Positions 8,681-16,310 of a DNA stretch of 64,000 nt are shown piece by piece; positions within the stretch are counted from its first letter, which is position 1; the number at the start of each line of letters is the position of its first letter. A model generated the notes under the pieces. That model saw only the letters and a program-made list of their open reading frames with translations, did no database searches and was not told the origin of the DNA. The position numbers and the translations under genes are program-made. The DNA is from Gluconacetobacter azotocaptans (GTDB lineage Bacteria; Pseudomonadota; Alphaproteobacteria; Acetobacterales; Acetobacteraceae): NCBI RefSeq assembly GCF_014174355.1, contig NZ_JABEQF010000005.1, positions 62,001 to 126,000 on the forward strand, given 5' to 3'.

Positions 8681-8815
8681 TCATGACTGGCCGCCCTCTG
8701 CCCCAGCGGCCGAGGCGACCTGTTCCGCTCCGATGCCGGGCAGGATGCCGGCCCACACGGCAGATCCGCGCATACCCGTCACGGATACCCTCATCACTCT
8801 CGGTTTGAAGAGCAT
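8681..8815 (-). CDS. Small ORF (44 aa) in the position of the HyfH ferredoxin subunit
   Basis: An ATG-initiated 44-codon frame fills the gap between the large and small subunit genes, preceded by GAGGGG about seven bases upstream. The product has no cysteine, so it is not a ferredoxin; it has one short hydrophobic stretch (about 18-28). In hydrogenase-4 operons the HyfH/NuoI ferredoxin gene occupies this place. It may be a relic, a small new subunit or a chance frame in GC-rich DNA. Not recognised. Confidence 0.4.
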   Translation of the reverse strand: MLFKPRVMRVSVTGMRGSAVWAGILPGIGAEQVASAAGAEGGQS

Positions 8816-8837
8816 ATCGACCCCTCACGACGAACTT

Positions 8838-10352
8838 CTATAAATCGGCGGCGGCGGCGGACAGGCCGAACGACCGGACGATCAGGTCCGCATCCTCCGG
8901 GTCCGCCCCGTCCAGCACATGTTCCAGCGCCGCCACATGCGTCAGGGCGGGATCGCGCGGGAATGCGGCCTGCACGACGCCGCCGGCCACGCGCGCCCAG
9001 TACCAGACCGCTCCGCGCGGCCCCTCGGCGCAGCCGATGCCCTCGCCCGTCTGGCGGGACAATACGTCGCGCGGGGCGCCGTCGGGCACCCAGTCCCGGC
9101 GCGCCGCCGCCAGAATCCGGCAACTGCCGCCGATCTCGGCCACGCGCTGGTCGATCCGGGCGGCGACGTCGCCGTCGCCCCGAACACCGCTATCCAGCCA
9201 TTCGCGCCGATAGCCGGGCTCCAGCCGCCGCGCATCGTCCTCGCGCGCCGAGGCCCGGCCCACTACGCCGCCTACCCCCAGCGCGCGGGCCATGGCCTCG
9301 GCCAGCGTGCCGCAGCCCCGCACCCGCCCCGCCAGGCCGGGCCAGGCCAGATGGCGGCGGATCTCGCGCAGCATGTCGTCCCCCCTGCCGGCGATCTGCC
9401 CCGCCACCGCGCCGATCGTCGCGACATCGCCATCCAGCATGCCGCCCGGCACCACCAGGTCCATCAGCATCCGATGCCCGAACGTCCGGCCGCACAGATG
9501 CAGGACCTCCTCGCGCAGGCGTTCGCAGCAGGCGGCCAGCGCCGATGCCCCGGCCGCCCGGCCGATGCGCGACAGATCGTGCAGATGGGTGGCGACCCGC
9601 TCGATTTCCGCCAGGATCACCCGGCTGCGCATGGCGTCGGCGCCGATCGCGGTGTCGGTCGCGGCCTCGATCGCGCGGCACAGGGCCGCCTGATGCGCGA
9701 CCGACGCCCCGGCGGCCGCACGCCCGGCCAGCCGCGCCGCCGCCGCGAACTCCATCCCGCGCATGCGGGCAACCAGGCCCCGATGGGCATAGCCCAGCCG
9801 CCATTCCGCCCCTGCGATCCCGCCGCCGGTCAGCCCCAGCCGCAGATGACCGGGCGCCTGCGGCATGCCGTCGGCGGGGCCGATGCCCTGGACCATCCCG
9901 TTCGCGCGGGCCACCGCCGGGATGGGGCGGAATTCGGGGGGATCGGGCGGCCAGGACACCGGCCCCGGCCGCGCGCCCAGCGGCCAGGTGCCGGTCCACA
10001 GGCCATGATCCAGCCACGGCCGGACATCGCGGGCGTTCATCGCCTCGATCCCCCACAGATCGTGCAGGCAGCGTTCGGGCAGGGAGGCCGCCGGACGGAC
10101 GGACGACAGGCCCAGATAGCGCCCCGTCTCCGGCACGACACTGGCAACCAGCGGAGACTCGCCTCCGTCGAGGAACAGGGCATGGACGTCCTGCCCGTCC
10201 GACCACAGGCCGACAAACGGCAGGGGATCGTCCCGCAACGCCTCCACCAGGCCATGCCAGCCGTCCTCATCCAGTCGGAAGCGCCATGCCCCGGCCTCGG
10301 CCTCGCCCTGGCGGATCAGGGCGGCCGCCGGCCCGTTCGCCCCGTTCCTCAT
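8838..10352 (-). CDS. HyfG/HycE-like large subunit lacking the Ni-Fe ligands
   Basis: A 504-residue fusion of a NuoC-like N-terminal domain (about 1-125, containing LHDLWGIEA) and a NuoD/hydrogenase large-subunit domain (about 165 onward, YAHRGLVARMRGMEF). In true group 4 hydrogenases the motif RxCGxCxxxH binds nickel. Here the aligned segment is RAAAGASVAH (211-220), with both cysteines replaced by alanine. The C-terminal DPCxxC is also gone; the protein ends SFGLSAAAADL. It therefore cannot bind a Ni-Fe centre. This matches what is known of energy-converting hydrogenase related (Ehr) complexes. No lysine occurs in the protein. ATG 10352 overlaps the preceding stop by ATGA. Confidence 0.82.
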   Translation of the reverse strand: MRNGANGPAAALIRQGEAEAGAWRFRLDEDGWHGLVEALRDDPLPFVGLWSDGQDVHALFLDGGESPLVASVVPETGRYLGLSSVRPAASLPERCLHDLWGIEAMNARDVRPWLDHGLWTGTWPLGARPGPVSWPPDPPEFRPIPAVARANGMVQGIGPADGMPQAPGHLRLGLTGGGIAGAEWRLGYAHRGLVARMRGMEFAAAARLAGRAAAGASVAHQAALCRAIEAATDTAIGADAMRSRVILAEIERVATHLHDLSRIGRAAGASALAACCERLREEVLHLCGRTFGHRMLMDLVVPGGMLDGDVATIGAVAGQIAGRGDDMLREIRRHLAWPGLAGRVRGCGTLAEAMARALGVGGVVGRASAREDDARRLEPGYRREWLDSGVRGDGDVAARIDQRVAEIGGSCRILAAARRDWVPDGAPRDVLSRQTGEGIGCAEGPRGAVWYWARVAGGVVQAAFPRDPALTHVAALEHVLDGADPEDADLIVRSFGLSAAAADL

Positions 10353-11542
10353 CTGCCGGCCCCGCCCGTAACCGCGACGACCGTCAGGACCACCATTCCC
10401 GCCAGCAGCAGCGCAACAGCCAGCCACGCGGGGCGGTCGCGGGCGGCGGAGGCCACATCACCCGGCCCGTCCGCCACAAATCCGGTCCGCGCGCATCCGG
10501 GCACCAGCCCCAGCAGCAACGGACCGACCAGCAGCGGGGCCGCATCACAGACCGCCAGCACCGTCAGCACCAGCCCCCCGAACGGCAGGAAGGGCGGTCT
10601 AAGCGCCAGCGCGGCCCGCAGCCACCGGGCCGCCATGCCGCCGGAGGCGGACGTCCCCGCCAGCGGCCCCAGCAGCGCCACCGACACCAGCAGCGCGACC
10701 GCCCCGACCTGCCCGGCCCGGCCGCCTGCCCCGGCGGCCACCGCCGCCAGCCCGACCAGCATGCCCAGCGCAAGCCGCTCCCGGCGGCTGGCCGACGCGG
10801 CCCGCATCGGCAGGACCACCAGCCATATCGTCGCGATCCCCAGCATCATCGTGTCCCACTGGGCCTGCCCCCCCAGATGACGCAGGACCGGGACACTGGC
10901 CATGACCGGCGCCAGCGCGGCGGGCATGGCATAGTCCCCGGCCGCCAGCACGACCGGGGCGGCCGGGCCCAGTCCGGCGACCGTCCCCAGGCCCACGGAC
11001 AGCAGCACGCCGCCCAGCCCGTCCAGCCGGCCGGCGCCCTCCGGCGCGGCAATCGGCAGCATCGCCCCCGGTACGGCCAACAGAATCCCGGACAGGTCCA
11101 GCCGAAACAGATCCCATCCCGTGCGCGCCGCGCCGCGCGTCGTCGCGATCGCCAGCGCCGCCAGCACCGCGACACCCCCGATGGCCACAGCACCGGACAG
11201 CGGATCGGCGCAGGCGGTCGCCACCGTGGCCCCGCCGGCCAGCCCATGCGTCAGGGCCCCGCCGCCCCGCTGCCCCACTGCCCCGGCCGGCGACAGGACG
11301 CAGGACAGGCACAGCGTCAGCAGCGGCAACGGCAGCAGCACGCACAGCACGCCGGGCGGCGTCATGAAGGGTGTGCCTGCCCAGCCGCCGCCCGCGCAGG
11401 CCGCCAGCACCGCCAGGCCCAGGCCGATCGCGGACAGGCCGACCGCAGCCGACCGCGCCGAGGCCTGCGGACAGGCCGCCAGCACCGCCATCGACAGAAA
11501 CGGCCAGCACAGCGCGGCCGGAAGCAGAAGCGGCAGACTCAT
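10349..11542 (-). CDS. HyfF-like antiporter-type membrane subunit (short, diverged)
   Basis: A 397-residue, very hydrophobic protein with roughly a dozen membrane segments in the position of HyfF (about 526 residues in E. coli). The late motif RPPFLPFGGLVL resembles the LPPFG segment of NuoL/M/N-type subunits. The HxWLPxA signature and every lysine are absent, so the lysine relay used for proton translocation in complex I is not preserved. It is linked by ATGA overlaps to both neighbours. Assignment rests mostly on gene order; some truncation or strong divergence is clear. Confidence 0.6.
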   Translation of the reverse strand: MSLPLLLPAALCWPFLSMAVLAACPQASARSAAVGLSAIGLGLAVLAACAGGGWAGTPFMTPPGVLCVLLPLPLLTLCLSCVLSPAGAVGQRGGGALTHGLAGGATVATACADPLSGAVAIGGVAVLAALAIATTRGAARTGWDLFRLDLSGILLAVPGAMLPIAAPEGAGRLDGLGGVLLSVGLGTVAGLGPAAPVVLAAGDYAMPAALAPVMASVPVLRHLGGQAQWDTMMLGIATIWLVVLPMRAASASRRERLALGMLVGLAAVAAGAGGRAGQVGAVALLVSVALLGPLAGTSASGGMAARWLRAALALRPPFLPFGGLVLTVLAVCDAAPLLVGPLLLGLVPGCARTGFVADGPGDVASAARDRPAWLAVALLLAGMVVLTVVAVTGGAGR

Positions 11543-12099
11543 TCCGCGACCCGCCCCCAGGCAAGGCGCCGCAGGCAGACGAACGCCACCAGCATCGTCG
11601 CCCCCAGCAGCACGACCGCCCCCGCCAGCATCGCCCCGCGCCCCGACAGGCCGGCCAGCAGCATCAACCCGTCCAGGGCGCAGGCCAACCCGGCACACTG
11701 CCCCACCACCGAACGCCGCACGGCGGCGGCCAGAACCCCGCACAGGATCACGGCCAGCGCGGCGATCAGGCCCAGGCGGGCCGATTCGTCCGCCATGCCC
11801 TGCGGCACCGCAATCACGGCCAGGACCGTCAGCCCCAGCCCGCCTCCCATGCACACCGCCCGTTCCCCCGCGGAAGGCGGCGCGTCCTCCAGCCGGGCCA
11901 GTCCCCAGGCCAGGGGCAGAATGGCGGCCATCACCACCACGGCCGCCAGACACGGCAGCAGCGGGGCCGCCGCGTCATGGGCGGCGGCCAGCAGAGCCGC
12001 CGCGACCAGCCCGCCATGCCACAGCAGCGGCCAGCCGCGCCTGCCCGACAGGATGACCGACAGGAAAATCAGCAGGCCCAGCAGCAGCGACAGCATCAT
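11539..12099 (-). CDS. HyfE-like (NuoK-related) membrane subunit
   Basis: A 186-residue protein with about six membrane helices, beginning MMLSLLLGLLIFL, in the place of HyfE (216 residues in E. coli), which carries a NuoK-like domain. No charged residue can be confidently equated with the conserved glutamates of NuoK. The ATGATG start at 12099 overlaps the upstream stop, and its own stop overlaps the next start. No lysine is present. Confidence 0.65.
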   Translation of the reverse strand: MMLSLLLGLLIFLSVILSGRRGWPLLWHGGLVAAALLAAAHDAAAPLLPCLAAVVVMAAILPLAWGLARLEDAPPSAGERAVCMGGGLGLTVLAVIAVPQGMADESARLGLIAALAVILCGVLAAAVRRSVVGQCAGLACALDGLMLLAGLSGRGAMLAGAVVLLGATMLVAFVCLRRLAWGRVAE

Positions 12100-13049
12100 C
12101 CGAACTCCCGCCCCGCAAACAGCACCACCACCGCCAGCACCCCGAACAGCATCGCCAGCCCCAGGCGCGCCCGCAGCCCCCGGTCCAGCGACAGCACGAC
12201 AAGCCGCGCCGCCACCAGGCCGGCGCACAGCACCGCCGTGCGCAGCACCCACGCCCCCAGCCCGGCCAGCAGCGCCGTCGGCGCGGGCGGCATCGCCCCC
12301 TCTGCCATGGCCAGGCCGCCGGGCCAGATCATGTCGCCGGCCAGCGTCATCCAGACCAGCACCGCCAGGTCGCGCGCCAGTTCCAGCGCCGCGCGATCGG
12401 GGCCGGCCACGTTCGCCAGCAGGTCGGCCGCCTGGGCCTCGGCGCCGCCCCAGGCGTCGTCCAGTCCGGCGATCAGCAGCGCCACGGCGGCCAGCACCAG
12501 CGGCGTCTGCAATCCGGCGACGTCCGCATCGTGCATCCGCGCCAGCAGCCCGTCGATCCCGGTGACACCGGTCGCAAGCCCGGCCACCGCGATGACCACC
12601 GGCATGACCGTCTGCATCATCGCAAGACCCGTCGCCACGCTGATCGCAGCCCGCCCCGCCCGCGCCACCCCCGGCCCCAGCGCCGTCACGGCCAGCCCCA
12701 GCCGCACCAGCCCCAGCAACCCCGCGACCACCAGCAGGTCGGACAACCCCGCCCCCGGCAGGCCGAGGGCCACGGATGGCACCAGGCAACATGCCGCAAG
12801 TGCCGCCGCCAGCGTCGCGCCGGCCAGCAGGCCGGTCGCCGACGCCCCGGCCGTGCGCAGCCCGCGCCGGCGCGCCAGCGCCAGGACCCACCGCCAGCGC
12901 ATCACGGGGGATGGAGCGCCGCGCCCGGCAAGACCCGCCACACACCAGTCCACCAATCCGCGCACCACCGGGGCCACGGCAACCATCAGGACCACATGAA
13001 GGCCCAGCAACGGCAGGCCGAGGAACCAGGCCAGAACCTCCCGCATCAT
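12096..13049 (-). CDS. HyfC-like (NuoH-related) membrane subunit
   Basis: A 317-residue membrane protein with about eight hydrophobic segments, homologous in position and size to HyfC/HycD (about 310-320 residues) and NuoH, the subunit that connects the soluble arm to the membrane arm. Conserved acidic loop residues occur (LDDAWGGAEAQAADLLANVAGPDRAALELARDLAV about 200-235), reminiscent of the ELPFD-type cytoplasmic loop. I chose ATG 13049, which overlaps the hyfB stop by ATGA and has the same ATGATG form as the next gene; a GTG at 13058 is possible. No lysine is present. Confidence 0.7.
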   Translation of the reverse strand: MMREVLAWFLGLPLLGLHVVLMVAVAPVVRGLVDWCVAGLAGRGAPSPVMRWRWVLALARRRGLRTAGASATGLLAGATLAAALAACCLVPSVALGLPGAGLSDLLVVAGLLGLVRLGLAVTALGPGVARAGRAAISVATGLAMMQTVMPVVIAVAGLATGVTGIDGLLARMHDADVAGLQTPLVLAAVALLIAGLDDAWGGAEAQAADLLANVAGPDRAALELARDLAVLVWMTLAGDMIWPGGLAMAEGAMPPAPTALLAGLGAWVLRTAVLCAGLVAARLVVLSLDRGLRARLGLAMLFGVLAVVVLFAGREFG

Positions 13050-14818
13050 CCGGCCCACATCCGGATCAGGGACGCAACGACGATCCAGGCCAGGACCAGC
13101 GCCATCGCATGCCGCGCCGTCAGCGCCGCCGCGCGATCATCGAGCTCCGCCGCCCTTCGGCCCACCCACCGGACGGCCCGGAGCAGCCCGCGCACCGGCC
13201 CCCGGAGCAGCCGCGTCAGCCCCAGCACCGCATCCAGCCGGCCGACGAACAGACCCGGGCCGGCCTGGGTCGCCGGGTCGCCAAAGGGCATCCAGGGCGG
13301 CGACGGAGGCGCCCCCTCGGTCCATGCCACCGTCGGCCGGGCGGGCAAAGCCCCGCCAAGGCGGGACAGCATCAGCACCACACCCCCGCACAGGCCGAAC
13401 AGCAGCACGATGCCCGCCGGATAGAACGTGCCGGTGCCCCCCGCAGCCGACAGCGACAGCGGGGACGGCCGTGCACCGTCCGGCACCGCAGCACCCAGGG
13501 GCACCGCGCCGCCCAGGGCCGCGACCTGCCAGCCCGCGGCGCGCGTCAGCCACAGCCACAGGCCGGGCAGGACCGAGACCGCGCCCGCGACGCCGAGGCA
13601 GGACAGCGCCGCCCCCAGACGGGCCGGCGACAGGTCGGCCGCGGCGGCGCAGCGCGGCGTTCGCGGCCGCCCCAGCAACAATATGGCCCCCATCCGGACC
13701 CCGGCCAGCAGCAGCAGGCCCGACACGATCCCACCGCCGCACAAGGCCAGCAGCGACGGGATCTCACCCGCCAGGCCGTCGGCGCGCGGCAGGGCCAGCA
13801 GCGACTGCACCAGCAGCCACAGCACCGCGAAGCCGGCCAGCGGCGGCAGGGCGCAGGCGATGGCCAGCGCCAGCGCCAGAGTCGCGCCGGCGCGTGGCAT
13901 CAACGCCGCCAGGCCGCCCACCCGCGCCAGGACCAGCGGCCCGGCCTCGCGCGTGATGCCGGAAGTGACCAGAATCGCCGCCAGGACCGCCATTCCGGCC
14001 CCGGCCGGCAGCAGAAACAGCGTCCGGGCCGCGCCCAGCGCCAGCAGCGGCAGGTCGTCGGCCCGACCGACCACGGCCAGCCCCACCAGCAGCATGGCCA
14101 CCCCGCCCCAGGCCGCCAGCATCCCTGCAAGCACACGTGGCGCGTCGCGCGCCGTCAGCGCCCGCCCCCCTCCGGCCATGGCCAGCAGCAGACCGATGCC
14201 CCCGATCCCCATGCCCCACGAGGCGCCGATCCGCCCCGCCGGCCAGTCGACCAGCATCCGCACCAGCAGGCAGCAGCCGAGCACGAAGCCGGCCAGTTCC
14301 CCGGCCCCGGCGGGCCGCACACGCCGCGCGCCCGACAGCGGCCGTGGCGACAATCCCATCAGGAGGGCCGCGAACAGCAGCACAGGCGCCGGCAGGATCG
14401 CCAGCCGCCATCCCCCCATCGCGGCCCCGCCCCCGTCCGCCAGCAGGGCCGTGGCCACGGCCCCGGCCAGCACGCCCCACGCCACGCCCCGGCCGGCGTG
14501 GATCATCGGCAGTACCGTCGCCGCCCCCACTCCGAACAGGACCGGATGACCCGTCGTCGCGGCCAGGGCGGCCCCGGCCAAAGCAGAGGGGGCCAGTGGA
14601 CGCTCCGCCGTGCCTGACGCCAGCCCCACAGCCGAAATCACCAGAACGAACGGCAGGGACAGCGCATCGACCCGCACGACGGCCAGCAACGCCGCCGGCA
14701 TGGACCGGCCGGACGATTGAAGGGGGACATAAACCAGTGCCGGCAGGCATGCCATCGCCAGCCCCAGGACCAGCGCCAGGGCCCAGCCGGCACGGATGGC
14801 GGCTGCTGGGACCGGCAT
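13046..14818 (-). CDS. HyfB-like antiporter-type membrane subunit, first gene of the operon
   Basis: A 590-residue protein with many membrane segments and a C-terminal amphipathic tail, matching HyfB (672 residues in E. coli) by place and architecture. The family motif HxWLPxAH and all lysines are missing in the whole protein. Upstream of ATG 14818 the same frame continues through 17 hydrophobic codons (14819-14869, ending in GILAASL) with no ATG, GTG or TTG. The true start may therefore lie upstream at a non-standard codon, giving an additional membrane helix. The promoter presumably lies in the 111-base gap to the aldo/keto reductase gene. Confidence 0.7.
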   Translation of the reverse strand: MPVPAAAIRAGWALALVLGLAMACLPALVYVPLQSSGRSMPAALLAVVRVDALSLPFVLVISAVGLASGTAERPLAPSALAGAALAATTGHPVLFGVGAATVLPMIHAGRGVAWGVLAGAVATALLADGGGAAMGGWRLAILPAPVLLFAALLMGLSPRPLSGARRVRPAGAGELAGFVLGCCLLVRMLVDWPAGRIGASWGMGIGGIGLLLAMAGGGRALTARDAPRVLAGMLAAWGGVAMLLVGLAVVGRADDLPLLALGAARTLFLLPAGAGMAVLAAILVTSGITREAGPLVLARVGGLAALMPRAGATLALALAIACALPPLAGFAVLWLLVQSLLALPRADGLAGEIPSLLALCGGGIVSGLLLLAGVRMGAILLLGRPRTPRCAAAADLSPARLGAALSCLGVAGAVSVLPGLWLWLTRAAGWQVAALGGAVPLGAAVPDGARPSPLSLSAAGGTGTFYPAGIVLLFGLCGGVVLMLSRLGGALPARPTVAWTEGAPPSPPWMPFGDPATQAGPGLFVGRLDAVLGLTRLLRGPVRGLLRAVRWVGRRAAELDDRAAALTARHAMALVLAWIVVASLIRMWAG

Positions 14819-14890
14819 CAGGGACGCGGCAAGAATCCCGGACAGGACAATCAGAAGCAGAATCGGAAAGATGCGGAGATTCCCTGGCTG

Positions 14891-14934
14891 TCTGACCGGA
14901 CGCGGCCGCGCGGCATCAAACCATGCCGGTCAGA
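14891..14934 (-). terminator. Nested inverted repeats at the end of the aldo/keto reductase gene
   Basis: An outer perfect 9-base repeat (TCTGACCGG at 14891-14899, CCGGTCAGA at 14926-14934) encloses an inner hairpin CGGCAT-6-ATGCCG (14911-14928). It starts at the reductase stop codon and lies before hyfB. There is no T-run, so termination is inferred; it could separate the reductase from the hydrogenase-related operon. Confidence 0.5.
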
Positions 14935-15781
14935 TCATGGCGAGGGGAACCTTGCGGCGGGGCGGCGGGATCGACCGGTCGATCGCGGCCAGATCCGCCT
15001 CAGTCAGCACGATGTCCGCCGCCGCCACGTTCTGGCGCTGATGAGGCAGGCTGGCGGCCTTGGGAATCGCCAGCATGTTGGGCTGGCGCAGCACCCAGGC
15101 CAGCGCCACCTGCGCCGGCGTGGCCGGCCCCAGCGCCGTTTCATGCCGCGCCGCGATCCGTGCCAGCACGGGCGCACGCAGCAGTTCCCCACCCTGGCCC
15201 AGCGGCGAATAGGCCATGGTAACAACGGATTGCCTGCGGTCGTCCTCCAGCAGGTCGTATTCCACCCCGCGATAATCGAGGCTGTAGAGAATCTGGTTGG
15301 CCAGGCAGCCGTCCGGCGAAATACGGTGCACGTCCGCCATGTCGTCCACATCGAAATTGGACACGCCCCAGGCCCCGATCAGCCCTTCGGCCTTCAGCCG
15401 CTCGAACGCCTCGATCGTTTCCTCCAGCGGCACCGCGCCCGGCCAGTGCAGCAGGTACAGGTCGATCCGCTCGGTGCCCAGCCGGCGCAGCGACGCCCGG
15501 CAGCTTTCCGCCACACCCTGGCGCGAGGCGTTGGAGGGCAGGATCTTGCTCACCAGGAACACCTCGTCGCGCCGGCCGGCGATCGCCTGCCCGACCAGCG
15601 TTTCGGACCGGCCGCCCCCGTACATCTCGGCGGTGTCGATGACCCGCAGCCCCAGATCCAGCCCCGCGCGAAGACTTTCGACTTCCTGCGCGCGACGGTC
15701 GGCGCGGTCGCCGATATTCCACGTCCCCATGCCGAGTGCCGGAACCTGCGTGCCATTGGAAAATGTGACGGTGCCCATCAT
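14930..15781 (-). CDS. Aldo/keto reductase
   Basis: A 283-residue NADPH-dependent oxidoreductase of the TIM-barrel AKR family. The catalytic tetrad is visible as Asp49 and Tyr54 (DTAEMYG), Lys79 (LVSK) and His112 (LHW). The cofactor-binding region near the C-terminus reads AIPKAASLPHQRQN. The start is one of two adjacent ATGs (15781 and 15778), with GGGAGGG about nine bases upstream. The gene follows holC by 40 bases on the same strand and may be transcribed with pepA-holC. The substrate is unknown; a general aldehyde reductase is likely. Confidence 0.88.
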   Translation of the reverse strand: MMGTVTFSNGTQVPALGMGTWNIGDRADRRAQEVESLRAGLDLGLRVIDTAEMYGGGRSETLVGQAIAGRRDEVFLVSKILPSNASRQGVAESCRASLRRLGTERIDLYLLHWPGAVPLEETIEAFERLKAEGLIGAWGVSNFDVDDMADVHRISPDGCLANQILYSLDYRGVEYDLLEDDRRQSVVTMAYSPLGQGGELLRAPVLARIAARHETALGPATPAQVALAWVLRQPNMLAIPKAASLPHQRQNVAAADIVLTEADLAAIDRSIPPPRRKVPLAMI

Positions 15782-15821
15782 GCGGATTTGCCCTCCCAGT
15801 GCGTACTCCGGCCCCGACCTT

Positions 15822-16268
15822 TCAGGCCTTGCGGGTCCATCCTTTTGCCTGCTGCTGCCAGTAGACAAGGGTGTGGCCGGCCTCGCGGCAAGCCGCCCAG
15901 CGGCGGCGCGCCCCGGCCACGGCCTCGGGGTCGCCGCCGTCGAACAGGTCGAAGATACGCTCGAACGGTTGCGGATCGGCGCAGGCGACCCCGTCGACCA
16001 GAAACAGGTAGGTGGCGCCGTTGGGGGCGTCCTCGCCTTCGGTCAGCCAGATGGGCTGGAGCGCCGCATGCCCCAGCGCCGCCGTGCCGTGCGGCAGCCA
16101 GACCGGCTCGGCCGACCGCCACAGCGCGTCATCCAGTTCTTTTACCCGGCCCGCATCGGCGCAGCGCACGACCGCGCGCCGTCCGGCCTCCAGCGTGCGT
16201 CCCAGCAAGGGCGGCAACGCCTGGTCCAGCGACGATCGCGTCAGATGATAGAACCCGATTTCCGCCAT
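15822..16268 (-). CDS. holC: DNA polymerase III subunit chi
   Basis: HolC links the clamp loader to single-stranded DNA binding protein. The 148-residue protein starts MAEIGFYHLTRSSLDQALPPLL and contains the family regions LLGRTLEAGRRAVVRC, ELDDALW and IWLTEGEDAPNGATYLFLVDG. It follows pepA by 42 bases; pepA-holC is a conserved order in proteobacteria, supporting the call. The length agrees with the family (about 147 residues in E. coli). Confidence 0.9.
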   Translation of the reverse strand: MAEIGFYHLTRSSLDQALPPLLGRTLEAGRRAVVRCADAGRVKELDDALWRSAEPVWLPHGTAALGHAALQPIWLTEGEDAPNGATYLFLVDGVACADPQPFERIFDLFDGGDPEAVAGARRRWAACREAGHTLVYWQQQAKGWTRKA

Positions 16269-16310
16269 GGTGCCCCGGTCGCGCCCCTGTGTTCTGCCGC
16301 GCCCCCTTGC

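Noticed and set aside
8919-12565. Very long plus-strand open frames (up to 1,200 codons) opposite the hydrogenase-related operon
   Set aside because: They are antisense to coherent membrane and redox subunits, have Arg/Pro/Gln-rich composition and no recognisable domain.
8207-14818. A functional [NiFe] hydrogenase or formate hydrogenlyase
   Set aside because: The large subunit lacks all four nickel-ligand cysteines and there are no maturation (hyp) genes nearby, so hydrogen chemistry is excluded.
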